From assembly GCA_903813345.2 (NCBI GenBank), contig CAIIXF020000369.1:2771-66770 (forward strand): a stretch of DNA of 64,000 nucleotides. The letters are read 5' to 3'. The notes below the pieces were generated by a model that was not told the origin of the DNA, made no database searches, and worked only from the letters and a program-made list of their open reading frames with translations. This DNA is from Owenia fusiformis (taxonomy: Eukaryota; Annelida; Polychaeta; Sabellida; Oweniidae). A program made the position numbers and the translations under genes. The first letter of the stretch is position 1. Every line of letters begins with the position of its first letter. This document shows positions 1 to 8,395 of the stretch, piece after piece.

Positions 1-132
1 CCAAGCGCGCCAGTGCTCCAATGGAGACGAGGTCGAGTGCAAGAAAACGTTCAGGCACAAGCTCTACAAGCGAACAAAAAAGTAAACGAAAAAAGTTATC
101 ATCGATGTCAGAGCAAGAGAAAAATGATTTAG
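1..132 (+). CDS. Host gene exon, N-terminal basic/serine-rich region (partial)
   Basis: The frame is open from the window edge through an ATG at 21 to a GT donor at 133 (AG/GTAAAG), ending in phase 1. The peptide is rich in Ser, Lys and Arg with no recognised domain; a short basic run (residues KSKRKK) could act as a nuclear signal, but this is only suggestive. The phase matches the death-domain exon at 312, which is the main support for it being coding. The ATG at 21 may be internal because the frame is open upstream of it. The intron to the next exon is 133-311. Confidence 0.5.
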   Translation, partial: PSAPVLQWRRGRVQENVQAQALQANKKVNEKSYHRCQSKRKMI

Positions 133-311
133 GTAAAGCTCAATCCCGCCCGTCGATCATATTTCAAATTCAATCAGTCAAACTGCCGAAAGGCCGAGAT
201 CTTTCAATTGGGGCATATCGAACCAATGGGATAAATCAAATACAAAATTCAATTTATAAAAGGCACTGTTATTAATCAGGCGCGTTATACACGTATGTAC
301 TCTATTTCCAG

Positions 312-629
312 AGAAATTTCTTCTCACCATTGGTACTAAGATAGGTAAAGATTACTTTGCTCTTGGTACTCATCTTAACCTCAGGACAAGTGTAATTGAA
401 AACATCAAAAGTAGCTCACCCCATGATGCCGAACGATGGGGATGTGAGATAATAACAAAATGGAAACAAAAACAACCAAACAGATTGCCATTGCTAGCTA
501 AAGCTCTCAGAGAGATAGACAGAGTTGATCTTGCAGAAGAGGTGGATAAATATGTTAAAAGCCATCCCTTTTTCCAGTCAGAAGATAATGTTGGGCTATC
601 TGAACAAACTGAGGGTGAAGAATTTCAAG
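312..629 (+). CDS. Host gene exon encoding a death-fold domain
   Basis: The acceptor is at 310-311 after a pyrimidine-rich stretch and the donor is at 630 (CAAG/GTAAAG). The exon is 318 nt, phase 1 at both ends. Read after the first two bases it gives about 105 residues with the pattern of a death-fold domain: an N-terminal helix with IGTKIGKDYFALGTHLNL, a WGCEIITKWKQKQ helix containing the conserved Trp positions, and a last pair of helices with LLAKALREIDRVDLAEEV. That final signature (LxxALxxxxRxDLAxxV) is typical of death domains in UNC5/CRADD/NLR-like proteins. After the domain comes an acidic linker. Death domains bind other death domains in signalling complexes. I am fairly sure of the fold, less of the subtype. 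Confidence 0.75.
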
Positions 630-671
630 GTAAAGCAGTTGTCATCATCTTGTTCAATCAAATATTGTAAT

Positions 672-677
672 TCTAGA
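672..677. repeat. Polinton target site duplication, left copy (TCTAGA)
   Basis: TCTAGA immediately precedes the AG terminus and is repeated at 15191-15196 directly after the CT terminus. The length of 6 bp is the Polinton norm. Because the hexamer is a palindrome it could also be read as an extension of the inverted repeat. Confidence 0.8.
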
Positions 678-1147
678 AGTAGATATGAAATGTCAGGTAT
701 CAGAACGGGTGGGGCGGGGTTGGGCAGATTTTTTAAAGTCACATGACCATGACATGACCATGACATCATCCGGGGGATGATGTCATGATGTCATGGATGT
801 GTATGAATATGAATCATAATGAAATGACAAGTTGAAGCATGTTCTACAATGGAATTTAAGATGGTATAGCCCACTAATGAGATATAATCAGCTATCATAA
901 CAACATAAAGGGATTCCTCATAATATGTTCTTCAATATTCTATATTTCATCATATATGATAGTAATGACTAATAGTTAGTAGATTATGTGATTATATTAT
1001 ATCTTATCATATTTATTATCTAACTTGATGATGTGTATATTCTTTAATGTTCTATATTTCATCATACATGATAGCAGTGACTAATGACTGTTTTACAAAC
1101 GTTAGCAGATGATTATATTATATCTTGGTTTTTAGATTATAATATTC
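678..1147 (+). repeat. Polinton left terminal inverted repeat, 470 bp
   Basis: It matches the reverse complement of 14721-15190 over exactly 470 bp with very few differences (one seen near 1011). It contains GATGACC/GACATCA-type repeats, a 13-bp-arm palindrome at 759-787 and two related direct segments at 928-1005 and 1040-1126. The match stops sharply after AATATTC at 1147. Confidence 0.93.
759..787. repeat. Perfect palindrome inside the Polinton TIR
   Basis: Arms CATGACATCATCC and GGATGATGTCATG (13 bp each) flank a GGG loop; the mirror copy is at 15081-15109. The TGATGTCA core also occurs in tandem in the polymerase upstream region (13855-14035), so it may be a protein-binding site. Confidence 0.7.
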
Positions 1148-1344
1148 CCATGAGATAAAGATGAGCAGGAGATATAGATGAGCAGGAGATAAATTAATTG
1201 GATGGGGCATGACATCATTGTTATCTTAAATGGGTGAGAAATGTAGGACTGAATTTTAAAATGGAAGCATAACAAATCAATAACACAATATTTTTGTTTG
1301 ATATATACATTATATTCAATCTTCAATTTATTTTACAATTTTCT
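1148..1344. other. AT-rich spacer between left TIR and protease stop
   Basis: No gene seen. It contains a 15-nt repeat (GATGAGCAGGAGATA twice, 1158-1191). It probably holds the 3' end of the minus-strand transcript of the capsid/protease group. Confidence 0.4.
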
Positions 1345-1791
1345 TTACAATTGATGTAATATTAACATTTTTAAGGTAGAAATGATAGATTCTACTACAA
1401 AATCCATTTTATAAGACACACTGAAAGTGTTTACAATTTCATCTAAACTATACCCTAAAGTTCTCAGTAATATATACATGATACAATATTGTCCACAACT
1501 TGAACTGTTCAAACCTTGAACACGAATGGGATTTACAAACATTGCATCTCCATATTTTTTTAATCCATAAAATGTTTCTGTATGACCTAAGGGGTCAAAA
1601 AATTCAATTTGTGAATCTCTATAATAACATACCCAATGTTGCCCCATTTCATAGTGAGGTCTAGTATTTGCTATAAAACATTTTTTATCCATGATAATAG
1701 ATGGTAATTGATCACTTGCAAATACTCCTAGAAATCTATGCTTAGTATCTGGATGATTTGATAAAATAAAACTTATATCTTGTGAATTCAT
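1345..1791 (-). CDS. Polinton adenain-like cysteine protease
   Basis: The protein belongs to the adenovirus-protease/Ulp1 (C5/C48) superfamily that processes capsid proteins during virion maturation. The frame is open from an ATG at 1830, but the Met at 1791 is preferred because it lies 1 nt past the stop of the capsid gene upstream, giving about 148 residues. The catalytic set is visible: His in GQHWVCYY, Asp in FFDPLG, the oxyanion Gln in RVQGLN and the nucleophile Cys in SSSCGQYCIMY. Spacing and length fit Polinton proteases. It is the last gene of a tight minus-strand series (integrase, membrane ORF, penton, basic protein, capsid, protease). It appears intact. Confidence 0.9.
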   Translation of the reverse strand: MNSQDISFILSNHPDTKHRFLGVFASDQLPSIIMDKKCFIANTRPHYEMGQHWVCYYRDSQIEFFDPLGHTETFYGLKKYGDAMFVNPIRVQGLNSSSCGQYCIMYILLRTLGYSLDEIVNTFSVSYKMDFVVESIISTLKMLILHQL

Positions 1792-1792
1792 A

Positions 1793-3142
1793 TTAGTACT
1801 GAATAATATTGCGGGATGCGTCGACCTCAAATTTTCCCGGAAATGTTGCCATTAAAATAATGTTTAATGATTCAGGTGTTGCCTCAGCAAAATGAATGTC
1901 AAGTTTTACATTACCCTTTTTAAACAATGGAAGAATTTCACCATCTGAATATGTGTTTTTATAGCCTATATCAAACTTAAAGATACAAAATCCTGATTTG
2001 AAACTGTCCATGCTTATATTTAACCCATCACTATCAGGTCCAAGATCTGAAAACAGTTGTGTAAACTCATGAACATATTTATCTTCTGAATCATTTGACC
2101 CAAACTTAGGTTGAAATGCTCTAAATGGAGTAGGAACATTATCTACTGAAATTTCAACATATGAAGTGTTTGCATGAATGAAATTGTATGGATTAAGTTT
2201 ATAGTTTCCTTGATATGCTGCATTTTTCACAATGACACAATACAATCGTGTAGGTACACGTCCTTGAAATAAATCATCTTGATTAAAAGAATATATATTA
2301 CTGGGTAATGAGAGTACTTTCATTTCATTTCTATCATAAGTATATACAGCATTTCTCTCCTGTAATTCAGTATTATATGCTTGTAAAATACCATTTGAAA
2401 CTGTAATCATTGGAACTTCTAAATGTACATCTAAAAGTTTGACTTTATATTGTTCATTTGAATCAGTCATAAGTCTAAAACTGTTTTTTGTATGATTTAG
2501 TTTTATCTTCACTTCAACACCATTAATGAGGTATTTGTTGATGCTGAAGATATCTTCATGGAATTTACATTCCATATCAACTACTTTTCCACCTTGAGTT
2601 TTCACAAATCTTTGTGTAAGTCCTAAGTTGGTAGAACCTTGTCCAAGAGGTTTTGTTGCTTCCATTCCATTAGGTGAATATGTTTCATTGTCCATATAAA
2701 ACAAACATGCCGTACCTTCAGATTCTAATTTTCCTTTACTAGATGTTAACAATGTTTTCAACATACTTTTATAAGGATAGTTTAAGACAGATGATGCCGT
2801 GTTATTTTGTTGTAATGATATCTCAACCTCACTCCATAAAGAATGAATCCAATTATTTATTGGTCCATATGAATCATAATCTGTCACATCCCCATATTTT
2901 GGTAATGAATTATCTGCTTTCAATACCTGTGCTTTGACATATAGCTTTACATTTTGAAGATCTATAAACTGTGAAGTGTTGTTTGGTAAGATGAACTCTA
3001 TTGGAGACTCATTGTCTATTGGATTGATAGGTCTGTACTCAACATAGTTCCTTCTAACAACACTACTTTCTGTTGGAGGTGTGTTAAATAATTGTAGTTG
3101 CCTATTCATTACATCTGCACTATTCATGAGTTTATATGCCAT
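1793..3142 (-). CDS. Polinton major capsid protein (double jelly-roll)
   Basis: The 449-residue protein matches the family often annotated in animals as F54H12.2-like, known to be the Polinton major capsid protein. Recognisable features are the N-terminal strand region with PIEFILPNNTSQFIDLQNVK, the segment GPINNWIHSLWSEVEISL, the YPYKSMLKTLL motif soon after, and a C-terminal GKFEVDASRNI. The double jelly-roll forms hexon-like trimers that tile an icosahedral shell; that is family knowledge. The start at 3142 is 21 nt after the stop of the basic protein, and its stop is followed 1 nt later by the protease start. The frame is intact. Confidence 0.88.
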   Translation of the reverse strand: MAYKLMNSADVMNRQLQLFNTPPTESSVVRRNYVEYRPINPIDNESPIEFILPNNTSQFIDLQNVKLYVKAQVLKADNSLPKYGDVTDYDSYGPINNWIHSLWSEVEISLQQNNTASSVLNYPYKSMLKTLLTSSKGKLESEGTACLFYMDNETYSPNGMEATKPLGQGSTNLGLTQRFVKTQGGKVVDMECKFHEDIFSINKYLINGVEVKIKLNHTKNSFRLMTDSNEQYKVKLLDVHLEVPMITVSNGILQAYNTELQERNAVYTYDRNEMKVLSLPSNIYSFNQDDLFQGRVPTRLYCVIVKNAAYQGNYKLNPYNFIHANTSYVEISVDNVPTPFRAFQPKFGSNDSEDKYVHEFTQLFSDLGPDSDGLNISMDSFKSGFCIFKFDIGYKNTYSDGEILPLFKKGNVKLDIHFAEATPESLNIILMATFPGKFEVDASRNIIQY

Positions 3143-3163
3143 TTTTAATTATTTGAGTTGAAT

Positions 3164-3547
3164 TTACTTTTTTCTTTTCTGTGATGTCTTTGTTGACCTA
3201 CGTTTGTATTCCTTTGGAGATTTCTTATTGACTGAAGACTTACTATTGCGTTTGCTTTTATATACACGTTTTTTCTTTCTAATTGTATCACGTGACTCGT
3301 TTGACTCATGTGACTCGTTTGAGTGCTGTCTTTTAAGTGTAGCTTTTGCTCTCTCAACGACAGCTTGCATTGGAGATATTATTTGTTTCGGTTCATCTTT
3401 AATATCATCTTCACTTATCCAACCTCTTCCTGTTTGAGATACTTTCAATCTATTCTGTCTACCAGCTCTAATAAGTTTCAACCAGTGTTCTGGTCTGTCT
3501 ACATATGGTACTAATTTCATGATACTTGTTTCAAATGAAGTGTACAC
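3164..3547 (-). CDS. Polinton small basic protein, function unknown
   Basis: The 127-residue protein has a short structured N-terminal part (PEHWLKLIRAGRQNRLK, then GRGWISEDD) and a Lys/Arg/Ser-rich C-terminal half with runs such as IRKKKRVYKSKRN. It overlaps the end of the penton-like gene by 31 nt and lies just before the capsid gene, so it is probably a virion component. A basic tail of this sort would suit DNA condensation, as in adenovirus core proteins, but I see no specific homology and this is inference. The region contains repeated NES/HES-type codons (SNESHESNES). Confidence 0.65.
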   Translation of the reverse strand: MYTSFETSIMKLVPYVDRPEHWLKLIRAGRQNRLKVSQTGRGWISEDDIKDEPKQIISPMQAVVERAKATLKRQHSNESHESNESRDTIRKKKRVYKSKRNSKSSVNKKSPKEYKRRSTKTSQKRKK

Positions 3548-3933
3548 GTCAAAGGTTTGTCTTTAAATGACACATGTGTGTTACCATTTCCTCTTATATA
3601 GACATGTATGCGATCAAACTCCCAATTCCCAACATCCTTGTATAATACTTGATTAAAACTCAACCAAGAATAATCCTTTGGAATACGTCTTAAGATTGGT
3701 TGTACATTTCCATCAACAACACTTTCTATGCATAAATCACAAAACACATCTAAATACAATAATGCATCATTTGAATCCAATGGTGGTAACTGTATGTCAA
3801 CAAGTCCTATTTTCCATTTTCCTTTAAGATAAAAGTATCTTGGTAACTTTACAGTAAACTCTGATGCTGTATTATTGGGATAAATATTGGTTGAATCAGT
3901 GCTACTCAAATAAAAATAGATGTCTTTATCCAT
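3517..3933 (-). CDS. Polinton minor capsid protein (penton-like, single jelly-roll)
   Basis: The 138-residue protein begins MDKDIYFYLSSTDSTNIYPN, followed by NTASEFTVKLPRYFYLKGKWKIGLVDIQLP. This pattern (FYxxLSSxxSxxxxPxNTxxxFxxxLPxxxxLxGxWxxGL) is shared by the jelly-roll minor capsid proteins of Polintons and virophages, which occupy the five-fold vertices. The start is 3 nt downstream of the stop of the preceding small ORF. The end overlaps the basic protein in another frame. The frame is intact. Confidence 0.8.
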   Translation of the reverse strand: MDKDIYFYLSSTDSTNIYPNNTASEFTVKLPRYFYLKGKWKIGLVDIQLPPLDSNDALLYLDVFCDLCIESVVDGNVQPILRRIPKDYSWLSFNQVLYKDVGNWEFDRIHVYIRGNGNTHVSFKDKPLTCTLHLKQVS

Positions 3934-3936
3934 TGT

Positions 3937-4272
3937 TTAAACTGATGCACTAAAGTCTGTGTCACTATTTGATTTTTGTATTATCTCATATAACTTTGCA
4001 AACTCTGTTATATTATGATACTTCTGCTTTTGCTTCCTCAGATAATAAAACATCAATATCATAAATGAAACACTTGTAGATCCAATTGCTAAATTACTAA
4101 TTGATATTTCTTCAATTGTTAATATATTTGAAGGTGTTGAAGCACTTATTCATGCTAATGATGTTGTATTTTCTTCTGCAAAGAGCACTTTAAAATATAT
4201 ACTAATATACAGTAGAACCTCACACTTTGATACTTCATTGCTAAATAACAAAAATAAGATGTACTCCAACAT
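3937..4272 (-). pseudogene. Small membrane-protein ORF interrupted by an in-frame TGA
   Basis: One frame runs 112 codons from an ATG at 4272 to TAA at 3937-3939, broken once by TGA at 4150-4152. The first part (40 codons) is hydrophobic and signal-like. The second (70 codons) has a hydrophobic membrane segment (SVSFMILMFYYL) followed by a basic stop-transfer patch (RKQKQKYH) and a helical tail. The frame ends 3 nt before the penton start, as expected for a real gene in this compact cluster. Either it has a nonsense mutation or two small ORFs are separate. Function is unknown; I do not know a named Polinton family for it. Confidence 0.4.
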
Positions 4273-4338
4273 TTATATAAATATCAACATAACATAAAAT
4301 AATGTTTTTCTATTTATTTTAAGCATAATATGCAATAT

Positions 4339-5435
4339 TTACAAGGTTTTGATATCAATAGCTTTAACCCAAGAATCAAATTTCTTAGGCCAATATTTCC
4401 AATGTACCAAGTATTCTTTTTGACCTTGTTTTGTGCGTTGTTTTAAAACTTTTTCTATTTTATATAGATTGTCTTCATCAATATGCACACGTTGAAGCTC
4501 AGGTTGATAAAATGTTCCTTTAATCTCATCACCTTCAAAATCTTTCAAGCGATATAGAGGTAGACCTTGTCTGATGAATCGAGCAGCTATTTTGAAAATC
4601 TCTCCAGTCCAATGTTGATCATATTCTCTGGTAAAAACATGCCTTGCTTGTGTAATTCTAACCTGAGCTCCAATAGGGAATTTGAAAATTTGCTTGGATT
4701 TGGTTTGACTTTTTATTATTGATTTAGGATAATACATACGCCACCAAATATTAAGCTCATCATCTTTAGAGACATCTCGAGGTGCTTTTTAATACTACTA
4801 TGATGTGTAGCATTATAGCTTTTGACAAAGTCCTGTAAATTATCAATATATCTAAGATTTTGTTTATATGTGATGTATCTCATTATTTTCGTCTTCAATG
4901 TCTTAATAAAACGTTCAGAGTAATTTGCCTTGGGAGTATTACGCGTAACAAAATGACGCACTCCCCATCTGCGTAACAATGTCTGTACACGTTTTGCACG
5001 GAATTCTTGACCAGCATCACTACGTGTTACATCTGGTACTCTCCCTTCTTTAAAAATATCATCAAATGCATCTGCTACAGTTTGTCCAGTTTTATTGTGT
5101 AAAGGTCTGACCCATGCAAACCGGGACATGATATCAGTAACAACTAAAATAAAACGTATCCCATCATTCTCTGATGACATATTAGAGACATCCATTAAAT
5201 CAGCATCCCATTGTTGATCAATGTAAGACACATACACTTTGTGACGCCGAAACCGTCTTCTATATGGTCTTTGTAGACTATACGCTTCCTGACTATCCAA
5301 CCATTTTTTGACTTGATAGTATGATACATCAAATCCAGCTTTTTGTAAAGTTCTCTGTAATTTTTTAGGTCCACTAAAACTTGCTGGTTTAGAAGTATCA
5401 TAATAATTCTTTTTTACATATTCTTTCCAAGACAT
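4339..5435 (-). pseudogene. Polinton retroviral-type integrase with C-terminal chromodomain, frameshifted
   Basis: The 5' frame (5435-4716) carries an N-terminal helix-turn-helix-like region, then the rve/RNase H core: first Asp in QQWDADLMDV (residue 79), second Asp in TRSDAGQEF (140) and Glu in NYSERFIKTLK (174), the D,D,E triad. The 3' frame (4737-4339) continues with a small beta domain (FPIGAQVRITQARH) and a chromodomain (YKIEKVLKQR, EYLVHWKYWPKKFDSWV). The two frames overlap around 4716-4790, and homology passes from one to the other near a run of A residues at about 4787-4792 (T on the + strand), so a single-base loss is the simplest explanation. Integrase inserts the element and makes the 6-bp duplication; the chromodomain may direct target choice. 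As read, it is inactive unless frameshifting or a base error is involved. Confidence 0.85.
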
Positions 5436-5593
5436 CTTTCCTCATAGACGAATATTTGAATAATAACTTATGTGTTGAAAGGATACATATATATTAAAAT
5501 ATCAACTGCTACTTCTAGAATTGCTTTCATATTGATTATACTATTGTTCTTGATCAGTTGATTCTTCATTTGAATTGTCTTCATCATCCGTAT
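5436..5593 (-). other. Spacer between integrase and ATPase, with an acidic tail frame
   Basis: On the minus strand a frame adjacent to the end of the ATPase gene continues to about 5541 with acidic residues (DTDDEDNSNEES) before its stop. It looks like the ancestral C-terminus of the ATPase, now out of frame. The rest is AT-rich. Confidence 0.35.
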
Positions 5594-7051
5594 CTATAAA
5601 TAGCTCATTAAACTTATGTTCATTTTTACAAGTATCTTTCGGATTGCAAGATCTCTAGACACACCTCTCATTAACATATCATTTACTTCATCTATAATAT
5701 TTCTGTGTAATGCATTGTCTGCTAAACCAATTACTTGTTTTAAGACCTTCTTATAGTGCTTCATGAATATTTCCTTATCCTTTTGAACAAGTTTCTTCTC
5801 AGCCTTTTCTATAGCCTCCTTTTCATTGCTTCCTCTATCTATATACTCCTTTACTTTATGATCATAATCCTTTTCATTATCATTTCTAGCCATGTTCTTT
5901 AAATATACAAATGTTTCATTTGATCTGAGATCATCATCTTCTTCTTTATTTGTTTGTGTGTTGTTTTCAATCTTCATTTTCTTGGATATTTGACCTTGAC
6001 ACCAATTTTTAACATGATGTTGTAAATCATGAATACTCTCAAAGACTAAACCACAGTCATCACATGAGACCATATCGTCACATCCACAATGAGAGGAATA
6101 AGGTGACGTTCCATTTTTCATATCATACATAATTGTATCCTTTGCATTTAATTGAGGTGTTTCTGATACCACATGATTAGGTATATTTCCATTACTTTCA
6201 ACTTGTTGTGATTGTATTCCTCTGTTCAGACTTTGTTTTGATAATGGTTTTTGAAGCATTATATTTGAAGTTGTGGAAGGATTATACAATCTCATACTTT
6301 CAGGAGTTTCTTGCTTGAGGTCTACTAATAAGTAGCTGAAAGGTTGATGTGTAGCCTTTTCATATGCATCCAATAACTTGTGAGACTTCCCCGGGTACAT
6401 TTGATGAGCCAAAACAGATATTTGTTGCCTATCTCTTGGGTTCTTATACAACACAATGTAGTGGGAATTTAAACTCAGAGTCCGACTTTCTCTACCACAT
6501 GGGAACAAATTCTGCATCAAACAAATGACACTTAAATTTCTATGATGTGATCCACGTGTATACAAATCAGCAATCCTTGTATCTTTTGTTATATCACCCA
6601 TTAAATCATCAAAGATCACCAAGTTCCTCTGATTCACATCTAAAAAATCTGGGTTACTCAATTCGTCTGGTATTCCCATCATGAATTCAATATTTGAATT
6701 GACTGTTTTGATGTTGTCATAAAGAGGTTGCCATTGACTGTAACACCATATGATACGCTGCGGTGTTGGGGATATTCTAGTATCAGCATGGTCAATCAAT
6801 TCTTTTACATATGTAGATTTTCCAGAACCTGTCGGTCCAACCACCATCATAGTAAATGGATGGTAGAGCACTTTTGAATCTGTTGACGTCATAGTTGGAA
6901 TTGTTGAATAAATTCCCATGTCATGTTGTATATTAGGTGACTTTATGATACTTTTCTGCAATGCATGGTCTATTCTTTTGTGGCGATACATACTGGTTGC
7001 ATGACTAAATGTCTTTCCACACTCACAAGAATAAGAAGAAATTTTAGACAT
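5594..7051 (-). CDS. Polinton packaging ATPase (A32/FtsK-HerA type) with N-terminal zinc finger
   Basis: The 485-residue protein begins with a C2H2-type finger of the unusual spacing C-x-C-x12-H-x4-H (CECGKTFSHATSMYRHKRIDH, in part). The ATPase domain follows, with Walker A GPTGSGKS (residues 72-79), Walker B LVIFDDL (144-150) and a following SVICLMQN sensor-like strand. This is the genome-packaging ATPase family of Polintons and related DNA viruses; it would translocate DNA into the capsid. A second Cys/His cluster (CDDCGLVFESIHDLQHHV, about residue 330) and a charged helical C-terminus follow. The final residues are in doubt because an acidic extension lies in a neighbouring frame downstream. 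Start chosen at the first Met before the finger. Confidence 0.88.
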   Translation of the reverse strand: MSKISSYSCECGKTFSHATSMYRHKRIDHALQKSIIKSPNIQHDMGIYSTIPTMTSTDSKVLYHPFTMMVVGPTGSGKSTYVKELIDHADTRISPTPQRIIWCYSQWQPLYDNIKTVNSNIEFMMGIPDELSNPDFLDVNQRNLVIFDDLMGDITKDTRIADLYTRGSHHRNLSVICLMQNLFPCGRESRTLSLNSHYIVLYKNPRDRQQISVLAHQMYPGKSHKLLDAYEKATHQPFSYLLVDLKQETPESMRLYNPSTTSNIMLQKPLSKQSLNRGIQSQQVESNGNIPNHVVSETPQLNAKDTIMYDMKNGTSPYSSHCGCDDMVSCDDCGLVFESIHDLQHHVKNWCQGQISKKMKIENNTQTNKEEDDDLRSNETFVYLKNMARNDNEKDYDHKVKEYIDRGSNEKEAIEKAEKKLVQKDKEIFMKHYKKVLKQVIGLADNALHRNIIDEVNDMLMRGVSRDLAIRKILVKMNISLMSYL

Positions 7052-7168
7052 GTTGACTCGTCTAATGATAACAGTTAAATGATAGTATGTTTGAAGTATC
7101 CTTGTTAAATAATGAAACCATGATTTAAATTTAGATGAATGTTGATGTAATACATAAGAGAATATTTA
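7052..7168. other. Upstream region of the ATPase gene
   Basis: An AT-rich stretch between the ATPase start and the minisatellite. It is the most likely place for the promoter of the minus-strand ATPase transcript, but no definite TATA box or initiator can be singled out. Confidence 0.25.
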
Positions 7169-7774
7169 GTGAACATTTGTGAACATCAGTGAACAATACT
7201 AGTGAACATCAGTGAACATTTGTGAACAATACTAGTGAACATCAGTGAACATTTGTGAACAATACTAGTGAACATCAGTGAACATTTGTGAACATCAGTG
7301 AACATTTGTGAACAATACAAGTGAACATCAGTGAACATCAGTGAACATTTGTGAACAATACAAGTGAACATCAGTGAACATTTGTGAACAATACTAGTGA
7401 ACATCAGTGAACATTTGTGAACAATACTAGTGGACATCAGTGAACATTTGTGAACATCAGTGAACATTTGTGAACAATACAAGTGAACATCAGTGAACAT
7501 CAGTGAACATTTGTGAACAATACTAGTGAACATCAGTGAACATTTGTGAACATCAGTGAACATTTGTGAACAATACTGGTGAACATCAGTGAACATTTGT
7601 GAACAATACAAGTGAACATCAGTGAACATTTGTGAACAATACTAGTGAACATCAGTGAACATTTGTGAACATCAGTGAACATTTGTGAACAATACTAGTG
7701 AACATCAGTGAACATTTGTGAACATCAGTGAACATTTGTGAACAATACTAGTGAACATCAGTGAACAATACTAG
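7169..7774. repeat. GTGAAC minisatellite inside the Polinton
   Basis: About 600 bp made only of three submotifs: GTGAACATCA, GTGAACATTT and GTGAACAATACTA, the basic compound unit being 33 bp with 20- and 23-bp variants. It lies between the 3' end of the polymerase gene and the ATPase start. A long open frame across it (7186-7629, minus) arises only because the main unit length is a multiple of three. Confidence 0.92.
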
Positions 7775-7909
7775 TTGATCTGCATTATATATTTATTGAC
7801 ATGCATGATAATTTAAGTATTCGACCATGTCACAATGCTAAATTCTCTCAATTTCTACTAAATTATTTACCCTCTATTTCTATGAAATTATTTACATAAA
7901 ATTTAAATT
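7775..7909. other. AT-rich spacer after the polymerase C-terminal fragment
   Basis: No gene seen. It follows the polymerase stop codon on the minus strand and may hold its polyadenylation site. Confidence 0.3.
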
Positions 7910-8086
7910 TTAAATATTTATTTTTTTAATTTTGTAATGTCCATGTGCTAGAGAAGTAATACCATCTTCGAGGACAAACCTCTTGTCATCATACGGATTA
8001 AGTGAAATCTTGTTTATTTCAAGTGTAAACAATTCATGATTCAATGATCTAATTTGTTTCATTGAATGTATGTTCAATTCATGATT
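7910..8086 (-). pseudogene. DNA polymerase B C-terminal fragment, separated by a transposon
   Basis: On the minus strand, 58 codons continue the polymerase frame exactly when the 1914-bp insertion and one TTAGT copy are ignored, ending at TAA (7910-7912). Residues such as KQIRS, NKISLNPYDDKRF and the closing LAHGHYKI are the usual C-terminal signature of Polinton polymerases (a KQIRS block, SL.PYDDKR, then the AxGHY end). The fragment is therefore the true 3' end of the gene whose main body lies at 10005-13365. Confidence 0.85.
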
Positions 8087-8096
8087 TAGTCATACC

Positions 8097-8395
8097 TGCC
8101 AACCTACCGTATTTTTACGGGAATCTACCGTAAATTTTTCGTTTTTCCGTAAAAAAATGACAAACTTCCGTAAAAAAATACCATATTTTTCCCGTAAAAA
8201 CGCCCGTAAAAAATTTACCGTATTTTTTTCGAAATCGACCGTAAATTTATTTTTTAAAAACTCGTTTCTTCCATGAGAACGGCCGTAAAATCTACCGTAA
8301 ATTTTTAAAAATCTACCGTAAATTTTCGAAAATCTACCGTATTTCTGCTAAAATCAACAGTATTTTTGTTCAAACTACCGTAAAATTTCCCGTTA
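8097..8395. repeat. Left ACCGTAAA-type repeat block of the nested transposon
   Basis: Many degenerate copies of CTACCGTAAATTTTT and its complement-like partner CCGTATTTTT, irregular spacing of about 20-40 bp. Confidence 0.75.

Noticed and set aside
485-670. Separate 61-residue gene at the left edge
   Set aside because: It is the C-terminal part of the death-domain exon; the last residues read into the intron after the donor at 630.
3145-3357. 70-residue frame overlapping the basic protein
   Set aside because: Alternative frame of the same lysine-rich region; the 127-residue frame has the better start and a structured N-terminal part.
7186-7629. 147-residue frame on the minus strand with MFTDVHKCS-type repeats
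   Set aside because: It is the translation of the GTGAAC minisatellite; the frame stays open because the main unit is 33 bp.
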